Shown here one piece after another: positions 7,945 through 16,632 of a DNA stretch of 64,000 bases (positions are counted from its first letter, which is position 1; each line of letters starts with the position of its first letter). A program made the position numbers and the translations under genes. Under the pieces are notes generated by a model. That model was not told where the DNA came from. It was given only the letters and a program-made list of their open reading frames with translations, and made no database searches. The stretch is from a bacterium (GTDB lineage: Bacteria; Eisenbacteria; RBG-16-71-46; CAIMUX01). The stretch spans positions 96,503 to 160,502 of the forward strand of contig JAUIHP010000017.1 in NCBI GenBank assembly GCA_030431975.1, read 5' to 3'.

Positions 7945-9354
7945 TCAGTGCGCAGGTTTCTGAGCCTGCACGATCCAGCCGTGGACCTGATCCCCTACCT
8001 CCATTCGCAGGACAGACGGCGCTGTCTGCACCTCCGTGAATCCGGCCTCCGCCAGCTGTTCCTCTACGTATTCCTTTCGGTGCGCGTAACGCCCGTGGAA
8101 CTGTAGAAAGAACCCGGGATCGTCCGGCGGCACCTCGGACTTGGTCTTTTCCAGTGACTCGACACTGAAGACGAACCAGCCGCCCGGGTGTAGGGACTCG
8201 ACGGTCGCCTGAAAGACTTCCTCCAGTCCGCCGAAGTAGACGAGCGTATCGGCGGAGATGACGGCATCGTAGGCGGCGGGGTGTTCCTGCAGGTACGCGG
8301 TGAGTTCCGCGACCTCGAGCGCGTCGTAGCCGCGGTCTTCCGCCCTTTCGATCATCTTGGCCGAGAGGTCGACGCCGACCAACCGGTCGGCGAGCGGACG
8401 AAGTGCGGGTCCGCAGAGTCCGGTTCCGCAACCGGCGTCCAGAATGGTCTTGGCCTTGCGGCCGGAGAGGCAATCCTCGACACGCTTCGTGATCTCTCCC
8501 GGGGTGCGGTAGTCCAGTTCTTTCAGGTGTTTGTCAAAGCTCTCCGCATGGTCGTCGAAGTGTGTGGCCACGAACTCGTCAGAGGCGCGTGTCGCACCGT
8601 CTCCCATCCCGAATGCGGCGGCGATGTGGGCGGCGACGGGATTGTCGGGTTCGTACGCCTGCCACTCGCGGACAGCCTGGCGGGCTTCGTCCTTTCGTCC
8701 CGCGCGCCACAGGCACTGACACAGGTTCTGGTAGTCGTGCGCGGCGTCGGGTTTCAGGTCGATGGCGCGACGGAAGCAGTGGGCGGCCTCGTCGTGTTTA
8801 CCGGCTTGGCGAAAGACGTTGCCGAGGTTGTAGTGCGCGTCCGCATGCGTGGCGTCGGCGCGAATGGCGTCCTGAAACGAGTCTGCGGCTTCTTCCCAAC
8901 GATCCAGCGCTTTGTAGGTCGTGCCCAGGTTGTTGAGAACATCCGGGTTCTGCGGAGCCAGGCGAGACGCTTCGGAAAACGCTTCCAAGGCTTCGTCGAG
9001 GCGGTCGTTCTCTTTCAGCACCCGGCCAAGGTTGTTGCGCATGTCCGGATGGTTGGGTTCGGCCGCGATGGCCTGGCGAAGGAAGTCGATGGCCTGCTCG
9101 GCGTCCCCGAGCTGGTGGCGAACGACGCCGAGGAAGTGGAGCGCATCGGGTTGAGCCGGGACCGCCTGGAGAATCTTGGCGTAGATGTGCTGCGCTTCGT
9201 TCAGGCGGCCCATCTGATGGTGGCGGATCCCCATCTCCAGCGCTTCTTTGAGCGAGATCTCCCGCTGTTCGATGCGTGGAGCATTCGGGTCATCCGCTCC
9301 GTCCGAATCGGACTTCGAAGGGTGCGGGGCGGACAGATTCTCTTCGCCGGACAT
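7945..9354 (-). CDS. TPR-repeat class I methyltransferase
   Basis: 469 residues. About residues 30-240 hold at least five tetratricopeptide repeats (for example PDALHFLGVVRHQLGDAEQA, NNLGTTYKALDRWEEAADSF, YNLGNVFRQAGKHDEAAHCF). Residues about 260-460 form an AdoMet-dependent methyltransferase with motif I LDAGCGTGLCG, acidic loop VGVDLSAKMI and motif IV region YDAVISADTLVYF. Such fusions are common in uncharacterised bacteria and plausibly methylate a protein or small molecule recruited by the repeats. The start is followed by a polar leader of 30 residues. A purine-rich sequence (aaaggagacc on the minus strand) lies just upstream. Confidence 0.88.
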   Translation of the reverse strand: MSGEENLSAPHPSKSDSDGADDPNAPRIEQREISLKEALEMGIRHHQMGRLNEAQHIYAKILQAVPAQPDALHFLGVVRHQLGDAEQAIDFLRQAIAAEPNHPDMRNNLGRVLKENDRLDEALEAFSEASRLAPQNPDVLNNLGTTYKALDRWEEAADSFQDAIRADATHADAHYNLGNVFRQAGKHDEAAHCFRRAIDLKPDAAHDYQNLCQCLWRAGRKDEARQAVREWQAYEPDNPVAAHIAAAFGMGDGATRASDEFVATHFDDHAESFDKHLKELDYRTPGEITKRVEDCLSGRKAKTILDAGCGTGLCGPALRPLADRLVGVDLSAKMIERAEDRGYDALEVAELTAYLQEHPAAYDAVISADTLVYFGGLEEVFQATVESLHPGGWFVFSVESLEKTKSEVPPDDPGFFLQFHGRYAHRKEYVEEQLAEAGFTEVQTAPSVLRMEVGDQVHGWIVQAQKPAH

Positions 9355-9464
9355 GAGGGGGTCTCCTTTCGGTTCGGAGGGGAGACTAACCGAGGGGGAT
9401 GTCCCAGATCAGGGTTACTTCGCGGTACTCGCTGAGCTGCTAGACTCAAGACGTTCTCAACAAG

Positions 9465-11063
9465 GTGAGGAACGGAAGGCGGGGACGTGTTCGGAGAGTG
9501 TCCACGAGGTCTGAAGTGAAGCATCGTGGAGTCCTGTTCGCGATCCTGGCCATCGCGGTGGTCGGGTCCGTCTTCGCAGCCTTTACCGGCTATGAGTCCT
9601 ACACCTCCCTCTACGACGCTGAGTATGTCGGAAACGAAGCCTGCGTTCGGTGCCACGGCGGGATCTTCGAGGAATGGAGGACGTCACCGCACGCGTTGAT
9701 GACGCGACCGGCGGCACCCTCGAGCGTCGTCGGAGACTTCGACAACGCGGAATGGTACGTCCCGGCGAGCTTCGATCCGGAGAACCCACCGCTCGACGCT
9801 GCCGACTACGCACCGTCGGCCTCCGGAGCGGACTCCGGACCGGACTCGGCGGAGGCCATGCAGGCTACGCCGGCGGCGCGGATGTACGAGAGCGACGGGA
9901 CGTACTACATGTCGATCCTGGATCCGGAAACGGGTCGGCATCAACCCTTCCCGATCGACTACGTCATCGGCTTTCAGTACCGACAGGTCTACCTGACTCA
10001 GGAGCCGGGCGGCGTACTTCGGCGCCTCCCGTTGCAGTGGTCTGTCTATCGGCAGACGTTCTTTCCCTATTGGAATCTGCAGGAAGGAAGCGAGGCGTCG
10101 GTTCCTGATCTGTGGGCTCAGATGCGATCGCAGAACTCGGCCTGGAACATGTTCTGCGCGCGTTGCCATGTCACCAATCTCGAAGTGCACGACTTCACCT
10201 TTGCCGATCACCACTTCTCAGAAGCCGAAACCGAGTGGACCGATCCCGGAATTGGCTGCGAAGCCTGCCACGGTCCGGGTAGCCACCACGTCAGCTACTT
10301 CGACCGAAACTACATCAATCGTCTCGTTGCCTTCGTCAACTCGAAGCTGCGCCGCCAACCGGTGGCCTACATCGCCTACGGCCCGAAACTGACGCGGGGA
10401 CAGGATCTGAGTACCTGCGCCCGGTGTCATGGGCCGGACATCATGTTGGCCAACACCGACGTCTACCGCACATACGAACCGGGTTACAGCCGCGAGGGTC
10501 GGATCAACGATCTCTCGCCGCACTTCAAGGAGATGCCTCTACAGCCCGGCCGTACCGATCCGACCGTGGAGTGCTGGGAGGACGGCCGCCCCAAAGGCAT
10601 CGGCATGCTCTTCCGTTCTTTCATCGAGAGCGCGTGCTACGAGAATGCAGAAGTGCGCTGTTACGACTGCCACGATCCCCATCAGAACAAGTTCGCCCAG
10701 AAACCCGGCCTCCTGGCGCCGTCCGCCGCGAGCGATGCCTATTGCCTGGAGTGCCACGGCGAGTTCGCGGGTCGGATTCGCGAGCACACGTTTCATGAGC
10801 CGGGAACGCCCGGCTCCCATTGCTACGACTGTCATATGCCCCGCAACATTCACAATCTGGTCGGGGGGTACCTCAAGCTGACGCGGACGCACCAGATGAG
10901 TTCGATTCCCCGCCCGGACCGTACCCTCGAGATGGGCAGGGAGCATTCGCCCAATGCCTGCGACGATTGTCATGGCGACGAAAGTCCGGAGTGGGCGGTG
11001 GAGTGGTCGGCCCGGTGGTGGGGGAGCCCCGCGAACGGGAACGCGACCGATGGTTCAGAATGA
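9465..11063 (+). CDS. Membrane-anchored octahaem cytochrome c
   Basis: 532 residues if started at GTG 9465. Later GTG codons at 9498 and 9516 are possible; the last has a gagg six bases upstream. A single N-terminal hydrophobic anchor (VLFAILAIAVVGSVFAAFTG) exports the protein. There are eight CxxCH haem sites: CVRCH, CARCH, CEACH, CARCH, CYDCH, CLECH, CYDCH and CDDCH, plus distal histidines such as FADHHF and GSHH. This suggests a periplasmic electron-transfer or oxidoreductase protein of the cytochrome c554/octahaem type. Catalytic identity is not clear: no CxxCK site is seen, so it is not a classical nitrite reductase. No cytochrome maturation genes are adjacent. Confidence 0.88.
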   Translation: MRNGRRGRVRRVSTRSEVKHRGVLFAILAIAVVGSVFAAFTGYESYTSLYDAEYVGNEACVRCHGGIFEEWRTSPHALMTRPAAPSSVVGDFDNAEWYVPASFDPENPPLDAADYAPSASGADSGPDSAEAMQATPAARMYESDGTYYMSILDPETGRHQPFPIDYVIGFQYRQVYLTQEPGGVLRRLPLQWSVYRQTFFPYWNLQEGSEASVPDLWAQMRSQNSAWNMFCARCHVTNLEVHDFTFADHHFSEAETEWTDPGIGCEACHGPGSHHVSYFDRNYINRLVAFVNSKLRRQPVAYIAYGPKLTRGQDLSTCARCHGPDIMLANTDVYRTYEPGYSREGRINDLSPHFKEMPLQPGRTDPTVECWEDGRPKGIGMLFRSFIESACYENAEVRCYDCHDPHQNKFAQKPGLLAPSAASDAYCLECHGEFAGRIREHTFHEPGTPGSHCYDCHMPRNIHNLVGGYLKLTRTHQMSSIPRPDRTLEMGREHSPNACDDCHGDESPEWAVEWSARWWGSPANGNATDGSE

Positions 11064-11219
11064 AACCCGCCCCCCGCAGGTCGGCGAGGAGCTTCGCGAA
11101 CAGAATCTGTGCGCTTCAGCAGCCTTTCGGCGTTCACCGGGTGAAGGGCTCCGGAGGGTGAGGACTCCCGCACCGGGCTCGATACGACCTATCTTCTTGT
11201 CAGACATCAGGAGATGAAC

Positions 11220-11726
11220 ATGGTGAACATCATCCGCAGCTTTCTGGCTGCCGCCTGCCTGCTCGGCGTTGTTGCTGCGCCGGCGGCCGCGATTCCTTTC
11301 ATTGATTACTACGCGTCGACCGGGCTGCTCTACGTCGATACGAACGGAGAAAACCTGAGTGTCCTCCTTGTCGAAGGTCCGCAGGCTTTCAGCATCGACC
11401 GCTGGCTCGACGGGACGACCCAGGACGGCGTGACGTGGGCGCAGGCCTACTTCGCCGGCAAGGAGCAGTGGATCGGCGTCAGCCTGACGTCACCGCCAGA
11501 CGACGTGTACCAGATCGCCACGTATGCGAAGGGACTGGAGTCCACGGACTTCGGAGAAGTCGTCTTCGGCACTCTCGAAGGACCGTCCTTCACGACCACG
11601 GTTACGATTCGTGACGGCGTCGATCCGGTGCCGGAACCGGGCACGCTTGCCTTGGTTGGATTGGGCCTGACGGGATGGGCCGCCTCCCGGCGCCGCCGTA
11701 AAAGTGGAACAGAGGTAGCTGCGTAG
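11220..11726 (+). CDS. PEP-CTERM sorting-domain protein
   Basis: 168 residues. AGGAG ends two codons before the ATG at 11220; another ATG at 11214 is too close to that site. A signal peptide (IIRSFLAAACLLGVVAAPAAA) is followed by a small beta-rich domain of unknown function, and the tail VPEPGTLALVGLGLTGWAAS then RRRR is a canonical PEP-CTERM exosortase signal. The protein should be processed by an EpsH-type exosortase that is not in this window. A bidirectional hairpin follows the gene. Confidence 0.88.
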   Translation: MVNIIRSFLAAACLLGVVAAPAAAIPFIDYYASTGLLYVDTNGENLSVLLVEGPQAFSIDRWLDGTTQDGVTWAQAYFAGKEQWIGVSLTSPPDDVYQIATYAKGLESTDFGEVVFGTLEGPSFTTTVTIRDGVDPVPEPGTLALVGLGLTGWAASRRRRKSGTEVAA

Positions 11727-11770
11727 CCGCCGGTCGCCGGCCCGCCGTTCGGAAATCACGACAACGAACA

Positions 11771-11794
11771 GAAGGCCGGTCGTTTCCGGCCTTC
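11771..11794. terminator. Hairpin between convergent genes
   Basis: Perfect 9-base arms gaaggccgg / ccggccttc around the loop tcgttt, followed by a pyrimidine-rich run on the plus strand and a purine-to-T stretch on the minus. It sits in the 85 bases between two converging genes and can serve both. Confidence 0.7.
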
Positions 11795-11811
11795 CTCATT
11801 CCGGTGGGTGA

Positions 11812-14800
11812 TCAGCGAATCACAGAAATTCGGGCAGTCTCCCGACCTTCGTCCGTTCTCAGCTGAACAAAGTAGACACCTGGAGACAGGCGGCTCAGTG
11901 ACTCCGCATCCCAACGGAACTCGTGCGGACCCGCCTCATAGGTGCCGCGCAGGAGCGTCGTGACTCGGCGGCCGCCGACGTCGTAGACCGAAAGCTCGAC
12001 GGTGCTTCTCCGGGCCAGCTGCCACTTGACGGAAGACTCTGCAAATACAGGGTTCGGCTCAACCACGAGGCCGCGCAACGCGATGGGCAAGTCGATCGGT
12101 CCCGTCGTGTCTTCCTCTCCGATTAGATACTCCTGTTGGATAGACAAGGCACCATGACTCGCCTCGAAGTCCGTTCGGTTCAGCCATGACGATGCGCCCC
12201 CTTCGGGAACAAATGGAAGCGTCCCCGAGGGGTCGAAGACGAAAGGAGTCGTGGCGAACCAGATCCCGTCGAGCCCGGTCGGAACGCCGTTCACGATGTC
12301 GATTCCAAGCGCGCCCAGTGCTGTATCGAAAGTCCAGTCTCCGCCGGCCGGACCCAGCGGGTTTTGAACCTGGTACGTATAGAGATCGACCACGGCGTAG
12401 ACCGTCGCCGTTTCGTTCGCGGCAGAGATCATGGGAATTCGGATCAGTTCCACTGGAGGGTCGACCCAGGTTTCCAGGCTCCAGTTGCCGGATGAACCGA
12501 CGACGCCCATGACCTCGAGATCTGAGGCCGACTCGCCCCCTCCGCCCGTAGCCGGACTGACGTCTCTGTCCAGCTTGCAGTTCTGCCCGTTGATCCGACC
12601 GTCGAGAGGAACGCAGAGCTTCCACTTCTTCGTCGTGCCCGTCGTGTTCGTCCACGTGAACTGGTCGTACTTCGGATGCGGAGCCTTGTCGGTCGTCGTC
12701 GTCCAACCCTCGAAACGACCCGTCTTGCCCGGTTTGATCTTCAGTTCGGGTTTGGCCGAGTACGCCGGATTGACCGTGTCCCACTGAACCGTGCAGGTCG
12801 AGGAGTCGGCCATCGCTTTGCATTGAGGCGACTGCGACACGACCATGTCGATCTCGTTGTTCCTCATGTGGCTGAACTTCGAAGTTCCGTCTCCGTTGTC
12901 GATCCAGCGAAGCTGGCGGTACTCGTTCTTGCCGTCGTTCGTCCCCTGACCTTCGTCGTGCTGGATGTAGACACCCTTGACCGTGCCGGCCTTCCAGTAG
13001 TTGGTGATCGACATGATGTGACCGGTAGTCGACCTCTGGCCGTTTGGCTTCAGCCAATTGACGAAGACTTCGACAACCTCTCCCTTGTCGATCTCGCTCT
13101 TCACCCAGTCCCAATCCGGAGCCGCATTGCCTCCGGCCCGAAGAGCGAGTCCCTTGCCCGGCCCTTTGTAGTCCCCACCCGTCACGCGTGCGGTCGATGC
13201 CATGAACTTCGTGTACATGTTCAGGCCGGGATGACGCCGAGAGAGTTCCGTTTTCGAACGCAGCAACTGCTTCCGGGTGATGGCGTCACCGTCGTCGGTT
13301 CCCGTGTAGTCGCGGAGTTTGCTCAGCATCTCAGGCCCCGTGTCGATGTCCGGGTCCAGTTGGACGCACGGGTCCACGGACGCCAGATACAGAATGTTCC
13401 GAGTCACGGAACCCGGGCCGCAGTCGTTGCGAGCTTCGTCGATGTTCGGAACCTTTCCATACCGCTCGTCGCTCATGTCGATGACGGGCGGATGAGGCGG
13501 ACCGTCCGGCCAAAGTCGTGACAGGTTCAGTCCGGCAGCATCCACCTCTGTGGAGTCCACGGCTCCGGAGGCATCGAATTCCGAATCCGATACGGGCGCT
13601 GTTCCATAGGTCGGATCTGCCGGCGCCTCCTCCAGGGAGACTCCATCCACGGTCGCCGAATACCGAAGCGAGGTCAGCGGCGTTCCACGGGTCACGCCGA
13701 TGGCCTCCAGGTCGATGAAGAACCGAACCGTGAGAGGCTCCGCGCTCGGCGAGACGTTCGGAATGGGTAGGTTGTGAACAGCCCAGTCCTCGAACACTCC
13801 ACCGACATCCGAGAGCATGACGTTGAGGTGACCGGGTGGCGTTCCCGGATCGATGCGAAAGGTCACGTCTCCGATCTCGCTGTCGACGACTGGGGAATCG
13901 ACGTCACTCAACCAGTCGACCTGAAAGAACTCGAGCGTGTTGGAGACCGGTTCGCGGACATCGACCTGGATCTGAATGTTGTCCAAGACCGGGGAGAAGT
14001 TGGTGATCTGAGTGCAGGTCTCGGGTGGAATGGCGAATGCGTCGCAGGATGCGAAGATTTCGTAGGCGAAACGAACCTGTTCTGCTGCGGTCGCAGCCGC
14101 GGGTGCGTTCGAAAGATCATTCCGGCAAACGGGCGAGTCGGGTTCCCATCGATACCCTTCGAACCCGACGCGGTCAGACCAGATGGGTTGCCCGGTCGTC
14201 GGACAGATGACCGGATAGTAGAACCATCCCGGCCGAAAGAAGACGCCGTTGGCAAACGGCATGTCCGAGTACTGGTCCCACACCGCAGAGACGGTGAGAG
14301 CGCTCTCCGGGTCCTCGTTGACGTCGTTGGCCAGATCTACGGGATTGGAGAATGCTATGGTGCTTTGACCAACTGGATGTTCGAGGTTGGTGTCGTGGAA
14401 TCCGAGGACCTGACCGTTGAGATCGCACGAGCTGGGGTCTTCGATGAAGTAGTTCTCAATAGGTGCGGCGCCGATGAACGTCCCGATCTCTCCGCAAACA
14501 TCCGTTGACCATCCTTGCAGGTCGGCCTCGAACCCGTAGGAGCTACCGTCGATGACGACATCGTCGAACCCGCAGGGACCGTACTCGGTTGGGTTGTCCC
14601 CGTCCTCGTCTGACCAGCCACTGTCAGATCGAAACTCGAAGACAATCTGGAACGACGTGTCGCCCTGGAAGTCGGCCGTTGTCAGAAGATCCGAGTCCGG
14701 GGAACCCACCGGAATCGACGATGGATGATCCGGAGCGAGACCGATTTGCCCCGTGTATTCCCGAAGAATCGTTTCTGTCTCTGACGGAAGGGTCCTCAGG

Positions 14801-15351
14801 ATGACGTAGGTGTAGTCAAAGTCGAGCTCGGTGTCGTTGAAGTGAAGCCACGAAAGCGAAACGTTGCTACTTCCGTCGTACGCAACACTCGGACTCTCCA
14901 AACGCTGGCACCAGTGGTCGCCGTAGCCCAGCCCGCTGGTCCAGCACAATGCATTCGCCTCGGTCGTGGATGCTCCGAGCCACGCGGAGCCGAGACCGGA
15001 GAGCACCGGTGCGGGAACGGTGTTCTCCGGATCCCAATTTGAGCTGGTGATTTGTCGGAAGTACGTTCCTGACTGTGCCGTTCGGTCGATCTCAGCCCAA
15101 CCCTCGAGCGGATCGCTACCCCCGTGGTCGAAGGTCCACGTTTCACCTTCGATGGCGAAGCCGCTCCCGTCAACGGACCCGAATGTGTAGGCGGGCGTCG
15201 AACCGCGGCGCTCCGTTGCCGGAGTGTTCGTCTGAACACCGAGTGAGGGTTCCTTGGCCGAAGCGGCGGCCGAAAAGGCGGCCATGGCCGCGAGTGACAG
15301 AAAGAGTACGGTGTGGCGAAGAGCGGTCGGCAGAGAACAGGTGGACGACAT
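11812..15351 (-). CDS. Large secreted protein with papain/C39-like core and C-terminal FlgD/T9SS-like sorting domain
   Basis: 1,179 residues, ATG preceded by GGAGG. The signal peptide runs to about residue 32 (TVLFLSLAAMAAFSAAASA). Residues 40-640 are long beta-sandwich regions with carbohydrate-binding-like features. About 660-880 a compact region has NDCGPGSVTRNILYL, TGHIMSITNYW and HDEGQGTND, which fits the Cys-His-Asp/Asn layout of C39/papain-like peptidases. The last 80 residues (VVEPNPVFAESSVKWQL ... VELSVYDVGGRRV ... SRLSPGVYFVQLRTDEGR) are the FlgD-like fold used as a type IX-type sorting signal in FCB bacteria. Probably surface-displayed or released. The catalytic assignment is a motif-level guess. 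Confidence 0.72.
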   Translation of the reverse strand: MSSTCSLPTALRHTVLFLSLAAMAAFSAAASAKEPSLGVQTNTPATERRGSTPAYTFGSVDGSGFAIEGETWTFDHGGSDPLEGWAEIDRTAQSGTYFRQITSSNWDPENTVPAPVLSGLGSAWLGASTTEANALCWTSGLGYGDHWCQRLESPSVAYDGSSNVSLSWLHFNDTELDFDYTYVILRTLPSETETILREYTGQIGLAPDHPSSIPVGSPDSDLLTTADFQGDTSFQIVFEFRSDSGWSDEDGDNPTEYGPCGFDDVVIDGSSYGFEADLQGWSTDVCGEIGTFIGAAPIENYFIEDPSSCDLNGQVLGFHDTNLEHPVGQSTIAFSNPVDLANDVNEDPESALTVSAVWDQYSDMPFANGVFFRPGWFYYPVICPTTGQPIWSDRVGFEGYRWEPDSPVCRNDLSNAPAAATAAEQVRFAYEIFASCDAFAIPPETCTQITNFSPVLDNIQIQVDVREPVSNTLEFFQVDWLSDVDSPVVDSEIGDVTFRIDPGTPPGHLNVMLSDVGGVFEDWAVHNLPIPNVSPSAEPLTVRFFIDLEAIGVTRGTPLTSLRYSATVDGVSLEEAPADPTYGTAPVSDSEFDASGAVDSTEVDAAGLNLSRLWPDGPPHPPVIDMSDERYGKVPNIDEARNDCGPGSVTRNILYLASVDPCVQLDPDIDTGPEMLSKLRDYTGTDDGDAITRKQLLRSKTELSRRHPGLNMYTKFMASTARVTGGDYKGPGKGLALRAGGNAAPDWDWVKSEIDKGEVVEVFVNWLKPNGQRSTTGHIMSITNYWKAGTVKGVYIQHDEGQGTNDGKNEYRQLRWIDNGDGTSKFSHMRNNEIDMVVSQSPQCKAMADSSTCTVQWDTVNPAYSAKPELKIKPGKTGRFEGWTTTTDKAPHPKYDQFTWTNTTGTTKKWKLCVPLDGRINGQNCKLDRDVSPATGGGGESASDLEVMGVVGSSGNWSLETWVDPPVELIRIPMISAANETATVYAVVDLYTYQVQNPLGPAGGDWTFDTALGALGIDIVNGVPTGLDGIWFATTPFVFDPSGTLPFVPEGGASSWLNRTDFEASHGALSIQQEYLIGEEDTTGPIDLPIALRGLVVEPNPVFAESSVKWQLARRSTVELSVYDVGGRRVTTLLRGTYEAGPHEFRWDAESLSRLSPGVYFVQLRTDEGRETARISVIR

Positions 15352-15763
15352 CGTTCCTCCGATGACTCGCTGGGTTCTCCGGCCTCGGTGACGGTGGATG
15401 GACTTGCGGAGCCCGAGGTCGGCAGCGGCGCAACGACAGTACCATCTACCTCATGTTTGGCTCACACATTGCGTGCGGACCCCTACGGCACCGGTCTTTC
15501 GGAAGCTGTCGACTTCGAGGTGGCCAGGATTCGAGCAGGGACGTCTCGGATCCCGCGACTCCGGTGGAACTGGACAACTTCGAGATGGCGTCGACCCATT
15601 CGATCGGATTGGCGGGCGACTATGCCTATCTTACGAACCCGACGACGAATGAGCTCATCACTGTGGACATCTCCGATCCGTCGAACCTGACCTCGCCGGC
15701 GACCGTGAGCGGAATCAGCAATCCGGCGGATGTACTGCTCAACCATTCAACGGCGCCACACCA
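15352..15763. other. Intergenic stretch containing only a gene remnant
   Basis: Apart from the LVIVD fragment at 15537-15746, I see no complete gene. The ribosome site GGAGG of the minus gene lies at its left end. Confidence 0.5.
15537..15746 (+). pseudogene. Fragment of an LVIVD-repeat beta-propeller protein
   Basis: One frame reads RDVSDPATPVELDNF, then GLAGDYAYLTNPTTNELITV and DISDPSNLTSPATVSGI. The pattern G-DYAYL...L-VDISDPS-P is that of LVIVD propeller blades; about one and a half blades remain. There is no start signal, and the blade sequence stops where the stop-codon end of the minus-strand AHSA1 gene begins. It is a broken piece of a gene that was once several hundred codons, likely cut by arrival or rearrangement of the ArsR-AHSA1 pair. 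Confidence 0.6.
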
Positions 15764-16231
15764 CTACGCTGCCGTCTTCAGGAAACCGTCGAGCTTGCGG
15801 AAGGCCGCGCTCCATCCGCCCTGGATGATCTCGTAGAGCGGTGTGTCTCCAGGAACCTTCATGTCCGGGATGCCCGCATGGACGAGCCGAACGAGGGTTC
15901 CGCCTTCAACCTCGATGAAGTCGACGCTTACCGTCATCGACTCAGCGGGGTCGGCTGGAGACGGTGAGGTATAGCAAAGTCGGGAGGGAGGATCGTACTC
16001 GATGAAGGTGGCCTCTCCCGGATACTCGGTCCCGTGAATCGTCATGTGGTGGTTGTAGCAACCCCCGACCTTCGGTTCGATTTCCGATCGCACGTGGGTC
16101 GTGCTGTCACAGCCCCACCATTGTTGGACTTTGCTCGTTTCGACCCAGGCCTCGAAAACGGCCTCCCGGGGCGCCTCGTAGATTCGGGTGACTGTCAGCT
16201 TCCCGTCTTCGAACTTCGTCTCGGTCTTCAT
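15764..16231 (-). CDS. SRPBCC/AHSA1-domain protein
   Basis: 155 residues. The start is the ATG that overlaps the stop of the upstream ArsR gene (ATGA), so the two are translationally coupled. The sequence (VTRIYEAPREAVFEAWVETSKVQQWWG ... GTEYPGEATFIEYDPPSRLCYT ... TLVRLVHAGIPD ... GGWSAAFRKLDGFL) is the AHSA1/START-like fold typical of the partners of this kind of ArsR regulator. Such proteins bind hydrophobic ligands; the ligand here is unknown. Possibly a stress or detoxification pair. Confidence 0.9.
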   Translation of the reverse strand: MKTETKFEDGKLTVTRIYEAPREAVFEAWVETSKVQQWWGCDSTTHVRSEIEPKVGGCYNHHMTIHGTEYPGEATFIEYDPPSRLCYTSPSPADPAESMTVSVDFIEVEGGTLVRLVHAGIPDMKVPGDTPLYEIIQGGWSAAFRKLDGFLKTAA

Positions 16232-16566
16232 TTCGAGGTCCCCCTGCCTTTGGCCGGCTTCTGGGCTTTCAAGTAGGCGTCGACGGCGTCGAACTGCCGC
16301 TTCCAATGCTGGGCATAGATCGCGATCCAGGACTGAGCCGTCTCGATGGTCTGCGGATCCACCCGAAGGTGGTGCTCGCGTCCCCGCTTCGTCCGACGCA
16401 CGAGCCCGGCCTTTTCGAGGACGCGTACATGCTTGGAAATCGCGGGTTGGGACATCGAGTACGGCTCGGCCAGCGCGGAGATGCTGGTCTCCCCGGCGGC
16501 CAGGCTCTCCAACATTCCCCGGCGTGTCGGGTCGGAGAGCGCGGCAAAGATCAAATCCAAACTCAT
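16228..16566 (-). CDS. ArsR-family winged-helix regulator
   Basis: 112 residues if started at the ATG at 16566 (MSLDLIFAALSDPTRRGMLE), which is the standard family beginning; ATGs at 16572 and 16584 lie within or upstream of the operator palindrome. The recognition helix lies in SMSQPAISKHVRVLEKAGLV and the wing in RRTKRGREHHLRVDP. No metal-binding Cys pair is present, so it is not a classical arsenic or metal sensor. The C-terminal helix (WIAIYAQHWKRQFDAVDAYL) is that of the AHSA1-linked subgroup. It likely represses its own two-gene operon through the overlapping dyad. Confidence 0.92.
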   Translation of the reverse strand: MSLDLIFAALSDPTRRGMLESLAAGETSISALAEPYSMSQPAISKHVRVLEKAGLVRRTKRGREHHLRVDPQTIETAQSWIAIYAQHWKRQFDAVDAYLKAQKPAKGRGTSK

Positions 16567-16601
16567 AACCATATGGTTATGCATTTGGGGTTCGGTGTCA
16601 A
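16564..16601 (-). promoter_or_regulatory. Promoter and palindromic operator of the ArsR-AHSA1 operon
   Basis: CATAACCATATGGTTATG at 16564-16581 is a perfect 18-base palindrome that includes the preferred start codon. TTGACA (consensus -35) occupies 16601-16596 on the minus strand. With normal spacing the -10 box and start of transcription fall inside the palindrome, so binding there would block RNA polymerase and the message would be leaderless or nearly so. Confidence 0.65.
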
Positions 16602-16632
16602 TCCGATTGTTGTTCCTGGGTCATCGAACGAT

